Shown: piece by piece, positions 1 to 10,900 of the stretch | Position numbering within the stretch: position 1 is the first letter of the stretch | How the letters are laid out: every line of letters begins with the position of its first letter | NCBI RefSeq assembly: GCF_018873765.1 | Contig: NC_057924.1 | Coordinates: 1,674,001-1,738,000 of the forward strand | DNA from: Telopea speciosissima | Taxonomy: Eukaryota > Streptophyta > Magnoliopsida > Proteales > Proteaceae | Direction of reading: 5' to 3' | Length of the DNA stretch: 64,000 bases | The notes under the pieces: model-generated | What the model saw: only the letters and a program-made list of their open reading frames with translations | The model's database searches: none | What the model was told of the DNA's origin: nothing | Translations under genes and position numbers: made by a program

Positions 1-700
1 ATGTGGTCTAATGAAGGGAGTGCTAGGCAGATTGTGAAGGCTAGGGTTGGAGGATTAGAAGGAGAAGGTAATTTCAGAATTAAATAAACTACTTGAATAA
101 CACTGATCTCCAACAATAGCAGATTGAAGAAGAGCTAAGAGAGGACCTCCCGATCTACAAGATGCAAGGAGTCACTGGGGATTCCAGTCCTTCAATCCTT
201 GATATGACTCACAAGGGGGGGGTCTTGATATGACTCACAAGACTGGATCTCATAAGAGAGAACAGCAGCAACAAAGGCAGCAAGCATAAAGCTGAGTTTT
301 TATTCATCAAAATTCGTATTCAATGCTGGCCTCCCTTACAAACTTATATAGAAGACTCAAAAATAGACTTAGACACTAAAAAGGAAAGGCCTAATCCTGT
401 CCCTAACCTATTAGCTAGCTTAAATTGACTAGGAAACTGAAATAGACTCCAAATAGAGTCTTAATCCAGCCTAACTAAACAACTAAAAGAAAAACTAATA
501 AAATCACTTAAATTGAACCATTGGTTGAACCGGTTCAAGTTAAAACACCAAATAAAAAGCTAAGTATGGTAATAAAACTAAGTATGGGAGCTAATCTCGT
601 ATGCAACATATTTACCCATATTTTAGGCCCATAAAAGTGGCCTATTACATTAGAAACCCATGGGATCAAAGACCCAACATGTATGCAACCCAACCCTAGA
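1..700 (-). mobile_element. LTR-like retroelement remnant, cut by window edge
   Basis: On the minus strand this reads like the promoter/R/U5 part of a plant LTR: a TATA-like stretch (rc of 345-360), then a leader, then an AATAAA-type signal near 295-305. No coding capacity is visible. The outer end lies outside the window and the inner boundary is not defined. The call rests on architecture only; it could be ordinary spacer. Treated as a fossil. Confidence 0.3.
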
Positions 701-904
701 CTTATTCCCAATGAAACAAGCCCTATTTGGTGATGAATCTGCATCACAAACTGTGGCTAGGTGACTCTTCATCTTCCCCAGATTGCAACCCTTCTATCCC
801 TCTTTGGTCCTACACAACCTGATCTTAATCTGGTTGTCCTCTGGAATCAATCATGCAAGAATCCCTTCTGGATTCACCATCACCCTTTCTACTTGACCAG
901 TCTG

Positions 905-1175
905 AAACCCTCTTTTTGCCCTGCATTTTTTCCCTTTTATTCTTCTAGCTTCTTCTTCTCCTCCTCCTCTACCTTCTTCTATGGCTGTCCTCTACTAGTG
1001 GTGGCTGGTGGCTTTGGCAGCTGCATTTTTTCCTTTTATTCTTCTAGCTTCATCCTCTTCTTTGTTCCGTGTCTGACCGTCTTCTACTTTTTTTATTTTC
1101 TTATTATCCTATACCTTCTTCTTCTATGGCTGGCTTCTGCCAGTGGTGGCCGGTGGCTTTGGCTGTTGCCGGAGT
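905..1175. repeat. Imperfect tandem duplication of about 110-130 bp, pyrimidine-rich
   Basis: Two head-to-tail copies (about 921-1020 and 1021-1170) share the blocks CTGCATTTTTTCC, TTTTATTCTTCTAGCTTC, CCTTCTTCTATGGCTG and GGTGGCTTTGGC. The reading frame that stays open through it is low-complexity Phe/Ser/Tyr/Leu and is not credible as protein. From 1190 to 1400 follows degenerate A+T-rich sequence with a recurring TGTGATTATGTAATT-like motif. Confidence 0.55.
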
Positions 1176-1499
1176 GGCTGGTGCTGTAATTTCTGTGATT
1201 CAATGTAAATTGTGCATTTCTTAGTATAATTTATGAAATGGATCTATTATTACAAGTTCTGCAATCTGTGATTATGTAACTATTTATTCTATGATTATGT
1301 GAGTTTGTAATTCTAACATCATGTGAGTAAGTAATTATGTGATTCACTGATTTTGTAATTCTGTGATTATGCTATTTTGCAATTCCTTGATTATGTACTT
1401 CAATTCTTTCATATTTATTTAGTATATAAGTAGAATTATATAAAAATTAATATGCTATTTGTGCCTCATAAAATGGTTATATAAAAAAAAGAATACTAG

Positions 1500-3480
1500 A
1501 ATGCCTTGCGGCCGCCCTATCGCCAAGGCACTTAGGAAGGCCCTCGTCAAACACCATGGTCGCCTTGTGCCTTGATACCTATGACTTGAAGAGTGGATAC
1601 CATCAGATTCGGATCCGGCCAGGAGATGAATGGAAGACTGCATTCAAGACCAAAGATGGGCTATATGAGTGGAAATCGATGCCCTTCGGTCTCACAAATG
1701 CACCAAGTTCCTTCATGCGTGTAAATTGACACAGGTACTCTGTCCATTCATCAGTAAGTTTCTTGTAGTTTACTTTGATGACATTCTTATCTACAGTCAA
1801 ACCACTGAGGAGCATCTTGATCATCTGAAGCATGTGATGAGAGTGTTACGAACAGCGAAACTCTTCATCAACCTCAAGAAGTGCTCTTTTATGCTGCCTA
1901 AGGTTATCTTCCTTGGGTTTATTATATCTTCATGAGGTATTGAAGCTGATCCGGCAAAGGTGCAAAGCATAGTTGATTGGCCAATACCACAAACCTTGAC
2001 AGAGGTCAAGAGTTTCCACGGCCTAGCATCATTCTATCGGCATTTCATTCGTAATTTCAGTAGCATCATGGCACCTATTAGTGAATGCATGAAAGAAGGC
2101 AAAAGGCAAATTCCATTGGACACCTACTGCTACCAAAGCTTTTGCATTGATCAAGCAAAAGATGACTGAGGCACCAGTTCTACGGCTACCCAACTTTGAT
2201 GTCATATTTGAGGTGGCTACATATGCATCCCATGTTGGAATTGGTGGAGTTCTTATGCAATCAAGTCACCGCAATGCCTTCTACAGTGAAAAACTAAACG
2301 AAGCCAAGCGGCGATACTCTACCTATGATCTGGAACTATATGCAATGATCCTTATCCTAAAGCATTGGAGACACTACCTTGTGGGCAAGGAATTTATTCT
2401 CTACTCTGATCATGAAGCCCTCAAGTATCTACATTCACAGCGATCCATAAGCAATCGGCATGCTAAATGGAATGCTTATCTCTAGGAGTTCCACTTTGTT
2501 CTAAGGTACAAAGCCAGCAAAGAGAATCAGGTTGCTGATGCGCTAAGCCATTAAGTACTCACCATGTCCACCTCCACTACTCACACTGCCAGCATTGAAC
2601 ATATTAGAGACGAGTACCCATTTGATTCTGATTTTTCACCTATTCATGCTACGTTACAGCAAGGTGGAACTGATGTGAAGTACTCCTTACATGATGGATA
2701 CCTCTTTTTAGGGACACGTTTATGTATCCCTAACACTTCCCTTCGGCAGCACCTCATCAGGGAGCTACATGGCGGTGGTATGGGAGGACACTTAGGGGTT
2801 ATCAAGACGTATGCTGCAGTTGCTGATTTATACTATTGGCCACACCTACAGCGCCGATGTGCAGCAGGTGATACAAAGTTGCCGTGCTTGCCAGCTTGCT
2901 AAGGGCGATAAACAGAACATAGGCCTATATACACCTCTACCAATACCACATGCACCCTGGTTGCATATCAGTATGGACTTTGTCCTGGGTTTACCATCTA
3001 CACGGGAGCGCCATGACTCTAAATTTGTAGTGATGGACAGATTTTCGAAGATGGCTCATTTTATTCCCTGTCGGAAGACATTTGATGCGAATCATATAGC
3101 CAAACTCTTCTTTAAAGAGGTGATATGTATTCATGGGCTACCAGAGTCCATCATTTCTGATCGTGATGTGAAATTCACTAGTTATTTCTGGAAGACCATG
3201 TGGATGAAAACAAATACCAAATTGAAGTTCTCCACAACCTTTCATCCTCAAACCGACGGTCAGACTAAGGTGGTTAACCGCAACTTAGGCAATCTCCTCT
3301 GATGCCTTGTTCATGATCATGTGAGAGACTGACCTTCTATCCTCGATATTGCAGAGTTCGCATGCAACAGCTCTGTTAATCGTACCACTGGAAGTACCCC
3401 ATTTGAGATTGTTTTGGGCTTGCAACCTAAGCGCACTGTGGACTTGATTCCTCTTCCTCCTCATGTTCGTGTTAGTGTAG
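1500..3480 (+). mobile_element. Ty3/gypsy LTR retrotransposon pol fossil (RT, RNase H, integrase)
   Basis: Successive plus-strand blocks match gypsy pol in the correct order. They are: reverse transcriptase (about 1505-2000, including VYFDDILIYS), RNase H (about 2190-2560, including YSDHEALKYLHSQ), the integrase zinc-binding region (about 2750-2910) and the integrase core (about 2930-3330, including [13 protein letters not shown]). Gag and protease are not seen upstream. The element is broken many times over and is an old, inactive copy. Chromovirus-like ancestry is plausible from the integrase wording, but no chromodomain is visible. Confidence 0.88.
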
Positions 3481-3497
3481 GAGTAGCCATCAGGTAG

Positions 3498-3953
3498 GTG
3501 TAGGGGATTCCCTACACCAGCAGTAATCGTGGGCTGAAAATAGGATTTTATTTGGTATTTTTCTAGTTAATCTTTTATTGAGCTGTAATTCTTATTAGGA
3601 TTCCTAGTGCAAGTTTGAATCCTAATTAGAAGTCCTATTTAGCATTCCTAGTTTTGTTTTGAGTCATAGTTAGAGTTTGTTTTCTTTTCAGCCATGAGGC
3701 TATAAATATGTCTAAGAGCTCCAATTGAGCCCCCAGGATTTAATGAATAAGAAATTTGCTTTTGCAATTGTCAATGTACTGGGATAGGCTGTGAGGGTGA
3801 GATACCCAGGCTGAGATAGCCTACACTGTCTCTCTCTCCATCGATCTACATTCAAGTATTCAAGTTGTTTCAATTCTGCCCTAGCCGATAGCTTGAAGAT
3901 TCAACTTAACTGCTTGGATTCTGCTGCTATACTCAAGAACAGTTCAACCACAA
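3498..3953 (+). mobile_element. Probable LTR next to the gypsy fossil
   Basis: The segment starts TGTAGGGGATTCC and ends near CAACCACA, so it has TG...CA ends. In between are a TATA box (GGCTATAAATATG, about 3700) and an AATAAG-type polyadenylation context (about 3745), a typical LTR layout. It directly follows the truncated integrase region, so it may be the 3' LTR of the same element. No second LTR or target duplication is visible to confirm this. Confidence 0.42.
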
Positions 3954-5310
3954 GTAAGTGCAACACCCCAACCCCCAAACCCTTCTTCTTCTAATCCTCT
4001 AAATCTAACCCTACATTCCCACCATCTATGAACATCATCTCCATTACCTAAATTCCATTCAGACCAAACCACTCATCAAAACCATCTTTATTGATTCGAT
4101 CTTTCCCCCTCACCATAAGGGAAACTCGATTCTAGTGCCAACCCTAGGTGACCATCCTAAACCCTAGATTTCCCTTCCTTTCACTTTCCCAAAACCCAAC
4201 CCTAGACCTAATCTATTGTTCACTCAAGTTTACATACCTAACCTCATCAAAGCATCTCAAAACCTTCAGTGGAAGCTTTCCCTACATCAACTTACCCTAA
4301 CCCAACCATTAAACCCTAGACCCCAGTAAACCCTAACCCTAATTTCACATATTTTGACCTAGCCGCTTTCCCTAATCCTTAGAAGCTCCTAGTTATTGGC
4401 TCTAGTTGGCCTCATACCCATCTAGAATTACATTACCCCCTCCCTCCTCTCCCCTCTCCCCTGCCTCCTTTGCCCCTCTGTGTTACAAAGACAACCTAAG
4501 AACTTTGGGGAAGTGACTTCAGATTTTTTTTTCCCCATACAATTTATTGCATTTAATTCCTCAGTGCATATCATAGGCAAGAAAAAAAAATGAGGATTTT
4601 CAGGTGCAATTCAAGCATAGGGGTTTGCATTCTCTCTTACAAGGCCCTAGGGTTGTCATATATCGAAAATTGGGCCAAGGTTTTGATTGAGATTGATTCT
4701 TGAAGTATGCATGATTTGGAATGGTTGAATTATAATTGATGATTATAACTCTTACAGACATTCACAAATGAGGCAACATCCGTATCCCCCAAACATAACT
4801 TGTATCAGTAGCCACAAAAATTAACAAGAACGGAATGCCTCTCTTCCAAGTTGTCAATGCCTCTGGTTTTCTCTGCATTCTTTGCAGCGTGGATATGAGA
4901 GAGAATTATTTTCTAATCACTTCAAATATATAAGGAGAAGTCCAGCTATTGTACAAATCCCAAAGCAAGAATAAAAAATCTTTAAGCCATAAACCACAAA
5001 GTCAAGAAGGGAAAAAAAAAAAGAAGAAATAATGATATAAAAACCACGTCAGAATTAATTTAAACCAAAATGATTTCTTACTTCATAACTCATATTGTCT
5101 GCCCAGGACACAAGAATAGAGGACCAGCTGGTTGCGAAAATGGGGAGAAACCGAGGAACCTTAAAGATAATAACATGGAGAAAGGAAGAGAGCAAAAAAT
5201 AGCCCAGTCAGATTGGAGGAGAGAGAACAAACAGAAAAAAGGGGGAAAGGAAAAGTGAATTTAACATGAAAATTTATAAGAACATGCAAAAATTCTTTCC
5301 CTTCCTTTGA
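3954..5310. other. Spacer; telomere-motif-rich A+C stretch, no gene seen
   Basis: Between 3960 and 4390 the plus strand is unusually rich in scattered AACCCTA-type words (for example near 4142, 4155, 4196, 4312, 4330). They are not in a tandem array, so this is not an interstitial telomere. It may be degraded retroelement leader or old UTR sequence. 4440-5300 is A+T-rich, with poly-A/T runs, and I see nothing recognisable. Confidence 0.5.
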
Positions 5311-5314
5311 CTGA

Positions 5315-5460
5315 GCAGTACAACAACAACAACAGCACAACCTTATCCCAACTAAATGGGGTTGGCTACATGGATCTTTTAAAAAATAAAGTAGGGAAAA
5401 CTGAGGTCCTCATAAAGGGAAAGGAAAGTAAGAGAAACTTAAAAGTGATGAAATGAGCCA
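5315..5460 (-). mobile_element. RTE-type LINE 3' tail fragment
   Basis: On the minus strand this ends in the tail signature ATCCATGTAGCCAACCCC..TTTAGTTGGGATAAGG followed by a (GTTGTT)n tail (rc of 5317-5378). Simple GTT tails on 5'-truncated copies are characteristic of plant RTE-clade LINEs. Similar tails occur near 31.26, 43.6, 52.98 and 53.1 kb. No ORF remains. Confidence 0.6.
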
Positions 5461-5901
5461 AAAAAACATCTATGAAACAAACAGTAGCAAATTTATCTGA
5501 AATCAACAGACAAATAATCATGACAACCTTACAAAAATTTGCAAAATAATAATCCATGGCCCCATCCTATAGTAAAGAGAAAAAGCTCCTTAATGCAAAT
5601 AAGACCCATGCTTCCATCCAAATGTGAAATTACTCAGATTACCTTAGATATTGAACATTTTGTTTGGTTTTATCATAGTAATTCACGAAATTATTTCATG
5701 CAATGCAAGAAGTTAATTCCAATTTAGCCACTGAATTTGCCGAAATACTTCATGTATTTGAATGTTTAGCCAAGCTACAAATTTTGGTCCAGATTGATAA
5801 GAATAAGTAGTGCCAGTTGCATTTTCATGGCTAGTTTTTTTTTTTCTCTTTGGAATAAAATTAGTTGAAACATTAGGTGTCTCTCAGGAACTCAGCATTA
5901 C

Positions 5902-6290
5902 CTGTTTCGTCCTTCAACAACGATTTGGAGATCAGGTTATCGATTAGAGAGAGCAGTGGCAGTAGACCTGTCGACCCTCCCAGTTCCTCCAATAATCAAA
6001 ATTGAGAGAAATTCTTGAACTAGGAAAGAGAAATATTCAAGGTGGAGAGCTCTACTCTGCGATTAGGGCCGAGGGCGATTAGGTATCAGATTAGAGAAGA
6101 AATAGATAAGGCATTTGAAACAAGGAGCTTACCTGCTCACGAAGAACGCCTGCTGCACCCGTCTGGGGTTAGGCAACAATAGAGAGAAGAAGATGATGGC
6201 TACAGCGGCGTTTTGGACGGCGGTGGCTGTAGGCTTGTCTTCGTCGACGATGAGGTTTCAATTTGAGCCAATAGGGAAATGAAATGTCTA
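5902..6290 (-). pseudogene. Decayed fragment of a saccharopine-dehydrogenase-like gene
   Basis: The minus strand from 6019 to 5902 reads SILIIGGTGRVDRSTATALS, a stop, then PDLQIVVEGRNR. This resembles the N-terminal Rossmann nucleotide-binding region (GGTGRVGGSTA...PDL.IVVGGRNR) of the plant chloroplast saccharopine dehydrogenase-like family (the At1g50450 type, from memory). It is flanked by plausible splice sites: acceptor CCTAG just upstream and donor GTAATG at 5896-5901. An upstream piece (6290-6132, ending at a GTAAGC donor) may be the first exon, but its frame does not join cleanly and no ATG is in frame. The in-frame TAA, loss of the second glycine motif residues and absence of later exons mark a dead partial copy. 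Confidence 0.6.
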
Positions 6291-6585
6291 ATTTGCCCAT
6301 TTGATTGATCCTTTAATGTATCACTGCTTATTGTGTATTAGTCTTTTCACCATTTTGTTATTTTTTCAAACATTAATGAGACATGCTCTTGATAATATCA
6401 GAATCCCTTTACCAAAAAAGATATATATATAATATCAGAATCCCCTGGGTCAATAACTGAGGCAGCACTCGCACAAAAACAAAAAAAACTGAAGCAGCAC
6501 ATCCGAAAGTATTTGCCACAAATGGTATCCAGATCGACATTGTTCCCATAAAAGTGATGAACTCCAATTTTCGTCGACATTGCAT

Positions 6586-6890
6586 AATACTCTATCCCTG
6601 ATTATCTAAGGGCATGGGGAGCCTCTTTAAAACCCATGAGTGCTGCGAAATTAAAATTTTATGGGCAATTATTTTTTATTTTGCCCTCTGGTTCACTTTA
6701 CTCATATATGAATCAAGTTTAGTATAAAAATCAGATCAAATGATTTTATGAATTTAGAATCGTGATTCTATAGAGTTGAAGTGGGTTAAAGGGAAGAATA
6801 AAAATTGATTGTCCATAAATTCCCATTTCACAGCACTCATGGGTTTTAAAGAGGCTCCCCATGCCCTTAGAAAATCAAAGATAGAGTATT
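6586..6890. mobile_element. 305-bp near-palindromic MITE
   Basis: The arms pair from 6586/6890 inward. Positions 6606-6645 and 6831-6870 are a perfect 40-bp inverted repeat, beginning CTAAGGGCATGGGGAGCC. The outer 20 bases pair with about three mismatches, and pairing continues inward, imperfectly, to about 120 bp per arm around a loop of about 65 bp. There is no coding capacity and no clear target duplication (flanks TGCAT and TGAAT match 4 of 5). The high arm identity implies a fairly recent insertion or a conserved hairpin. Superfamily is not assigned. Confidence 0.75.
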
Positions 6891-7284
6891 TGAATACGGC
6901 AAATCTGTCTTGGGGTGGCAGATCACTATCAACTGCCTTTGCCCATTTTGTGTACTGTTGCACCTAAAGCATGTCCTTTGTGTCCATGTTCATCTCCAGC
7001 CTTTTTAGGCTAAACCAATAGTTAAACGAAGGACATTTTTGGGGGTATTTTTTTGAAATATTTATAATTAATTCACTCTTGTACAATTTATTATTTAGGA
7101 AAAACTCAGACCCCCGATGAAGCCATACGGGTGCCCTTTGAAAACGAATTGCATAATTGATTCACCAAGGTAAGTGGATTAGATTGATTTAATTCAAGGA
7201 GTGTTTTTGAATCTTTTAGTCTTGTGTGTCATATTCATGCATTGTTGTTGATTGAATGTTTTCCTATGCATGTCTAGGTAGTTT

Positions 7285-7565
7285 AACTAAATAGCCATCA
7301 TGCTGGTTTGATATAGACCGGTTGATAATGGAACTGAAATTTTTTAGATTGGATTTATAAAAATTACATATCATTCGATTCGGTTTAAATTCACAATTAT
7401 TAACATAAAACTGGATCAAAAACCATTTCATTCGATTCGATTCAAATTCACGATTTTCAGCATTAAATTGGATCAACATGAACAAGTCAAATTTTAATCT
7501 TCAAAACCAAAACCAAAACATTATTTTTCGTTGGTTTCTGTTCGGTTTTAAACCTGTAATGAGAG
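7285..7565. repeat. Degenerate GATTCGGTTT-type dispersed repeat
   Basis: A run of imperfect ATTCGATTCGGTTTAAATTCAC words recurs at about 7375-7395 and 7430-7455, with a related inverted form. Sequence of the same style occurs at 41.1-41.7 kb and 63.78 kb onward. It probably derives from a non-autonomous DNA transposon whose ends are no longer clear. Confidence 0.4.
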
Positions 7566-7941
7566 ACGCACATGTTGGGACGTGGGCCAATAAAAAACTG
7601 GCAGGGCACGTAGAGGATTAGAATATTCTTTTTTTTGTACGTCAATAACGAGCACCAAGGCGAATTAAAATTCTCTGTCGGCGGGGCGGCGGCACAGCAG
7701 AGGCATGTGTTCCATTTGACCTCTACTGTGCCGTCGGATGTATACCGCCGCCCCGCCGGTATTGGAGAAGATCTGGTCAGCGCAAGTCTCACAGCAAGGG
7801 GTTCAGCTTTGGTGTGCCAAACGCTAGTTCGTTGATCCTTTTGGCATTTTCGCTCGCACGCCTCTACCGCGGATTCTGAGTTTCTCTTCCTCGCACGCAC
7901 GCACGCGGGATCGCGTCTTCTGCTGAAACACTACGCCAGTA

Positions 7942-10900
7942 ATGGAAGACTGTGGCGACGTTGATGGAGGAGTAAGAACTGCTCGGCTCCTCTCTCGTGA
8001 GAGCGTCAAGGCACTCGTCGATTCTGTTGAAGTTTTTCTCTTCGATTGCGATGGTTAGAAAGCATATCTTAACAGTCTATGTTTTTCAATTTTCGGTCAC
8101 AGATTTTGGTATTTATTTGACGATTTCATTATAAATCATAATCAGGTGTCATTTGGAAGGGTGATAACCTCATCGACGGCGTCGCGCAGACATTAGAGAT
8201 GCTTCGATCCATGGTATTTCATTCTCTTTCTTGTCCCCTCTATTTTCTTCATGAAAATCTGTTTCCTATTGAATAAGCTAATTTTCAGCTGATCTTCGAA
8301 TCTATTGCTACGATTGTTGAATTCTGCAGGGGAAGAAGCTGGTATTTGTGACGAACAACGCAACCAAGTCTAGAAAACAATATGCAAAGAAGTTCCATTC
8401 GCTGGGACTTGCAGTAAGCGAGGTCTGCTTTAGTAGGGAGAGAACGTAAATTGTTTCAATCGCATTGCGTCCTCTCTATTTATCCCCGGTGTTTGACCTT
8501 TGAAATTATTGCTATTTATTGCTAGGATGAAATTTTTTCGTCGTCCTATGCGGCTGCTATGTTCTTGAAAACCAATAATTTCCCTCCAGAGAAAAAGGTG
8601 AGGCCTTCTCTCACCTTTTCCTGTTTCGTTGCAGAAGGGTTTTCATCTGTCCACTTAATAGTTTGTTGCTTTTTGAGAATCCATTTCAGAATTTGAAACA
8701 TTAGCAGAATTTTTATTCTTATACGTGGTAAGGGACTGATCAATTTCTGCATTGACTTGAGGCTGGTGATGATGTGGGTTGTAGGTGCCTGTGCGTATTT
8801 CCTGCTTGTTTTGAGCTAAATTCCTTCTGTGCCTTTGCAGGTTTATGTGATAGGTGAGGAAGGCTTATTGGAAGAGCTGGAGCTTGCTGGTTTTACTGCT
8901 CTTGGTGGCCCTGTAAGGCTTTGCTCTACATATGAGTATACCACTGAATGATAAGCGACCTTTGGCTATCATTTTACTTGTATATTTCATTCTCTTTTTG
9001 TTCCCCTAAAAACAAATTTTTAGCTACTTCAGAACAACATTTGAGAGAGAGAGAGAGAAAGAGTCGAGGTTAATTTGCTTTTTCTCCTATTTCTCTTCCT
9101 CTTCCCACAATGCAAAACCAGTTGAACATGCTAACCAAAAACACTGAAAGAACATAAAATGTACTCAAGTAAACCCTAGATGATTCACCTTCTATGATTC
9201 TTCCCATTGTTACCCAACTCAACCGTAAAGGAAAGGACATGTCATAGCAAATTCATGTGTAATAATTGAGGCCCTGAGTTGTTAAAACTCCATTTCTCCC
9301 AACTTTTATTTAAATTATAAAAGGATCGAATAAATAGCCCGAAGTTTCAGAACCACAAAACCATCTACCATTTTGTTAATCAATACAAAGTTACTGTGAA
9401 AAAACATCAGCCTCATCCATTTCTGCAGATTGATCAATTGATCCCAATCATCTAACAATGTCTTTTCATTTTGTAAAACCTCCATCCAATATTAGAAAGA
9501 AAGAGAGTGTGGAAGGAGGGCTATCAGGGACGGAGGCATGAAAGTTTTATAGCCTTTGTAAATGTGAGTTACAAACAGAAAACAGTTCTGTCCAAATCTA
9601 GCATAATGGACCATGTCGTCTTGGGCAGCCCCAAATCAGTAGTTGGATTGAAACTTCTTGCTGGGGTTATTGTATTGGCCTTTTTTAGGTGAAAGAAAAC
9701 AAACCCTATAACTAAGGTTTTTCCTCTTTGGGTTTTCAAAATTCAAGAGACCCAACTGCACTCAATCCTTGATTTGGTCAAATGTGCTCATCTGGATCCT
9801 GATTTTGCATTCAAATTTTATATACTGCATTGATCTGTTTGGAAGCTTGAATTTCATATAGTTAGATACTTTCAAATTTGTGTTTTCATTAGATTGGAGA
9901 TATATCCTATTGCAGGAGGATGGGAACAAGAGGGTAGTGCTGGAGTCCAACTTCCTATTTGAACATGATAAGAGTGTAATGTATCCTTAAAACCATCGCC
10001 TTTCAATCATTTTACTTATAGGCATCTGGAATCATGTGGGATGAAATCACTCTGTAGCATTAACTTGCAAGGTGTATCATCCAAAATGGAATCATACAGG
10101 TGATTTTCATTTTAGGATTTGAAAAAATGAATCTATTTCTACTTCTTATACTATTTAAGCTGTGACTGAAATCATGCATTCAAATGTGTGAAAAAAATGA
10201 ATGATTTCACTCCACGTGTTTTCTAAATGCACCCTTAGTATATCTTCTCAATAATAATATAGCAGTTTCTTTTCCCAGGTTGGAGCGGTTGTAGTTGGAC
10301 TTGACCACTATATCAACTATTACAAGCTTATGTAAGATTATTTTTTTTAATGTTCCTTTCTTCCCATCTTAGTTTAGGTGGCAATCTTCGGAGCAACATA
10401 TCAAGGATTAAAGAATCCTCCCACTAGCACAGGAAGTAAACTCTGACATAGGTCAAGTGACTCTCTGTTGAGGGCACAAAAGGATGGTCTGAAACATTGT
10501 TTGGCTGGGTGTTGTAGTAAGAAATGAACTTGATAAGATGAGCCTAACCTTCTAATCTTAGGTCCTCCCATAAGAGTCTGGTCAAGAGAAGGATGTGAAT
10601 TTAATTTCCACCTAGATTTACAGCTTCTATGTGCTTCAGTGTTCTCTTGTAGCTGCAAACACAGTCTTTCTGTTTTTGTCAAACAAATCAAAATGCAAAA
10701 ACTAAGGAGAGGTTGTACTCAAATGGATCGACTTGCTGACTTCGTAATGGAAATTTTAGTGTGTAAGTTTGGAATACATGAGGTATTGGAGGGAAGGATT
10801 CCCCAACTGAGCATCCAGAAGTCTATATACCATGGGAATTTTCTTGAAACATCATTAGAAACCCTGAAGGAAGAAAAATACATGCATAAATATGGGGAAT

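Noticed and set aside
761-1189. 142-codon Phe/Ser/Leu-rich frame
   Set aside because: Low-complexity tandem duplication with no homology that I can recognise.
3960-4390. Possible interstitial telomere (many AACCCTA words)
   Set aside because: The words are scattered and not in tandem register.
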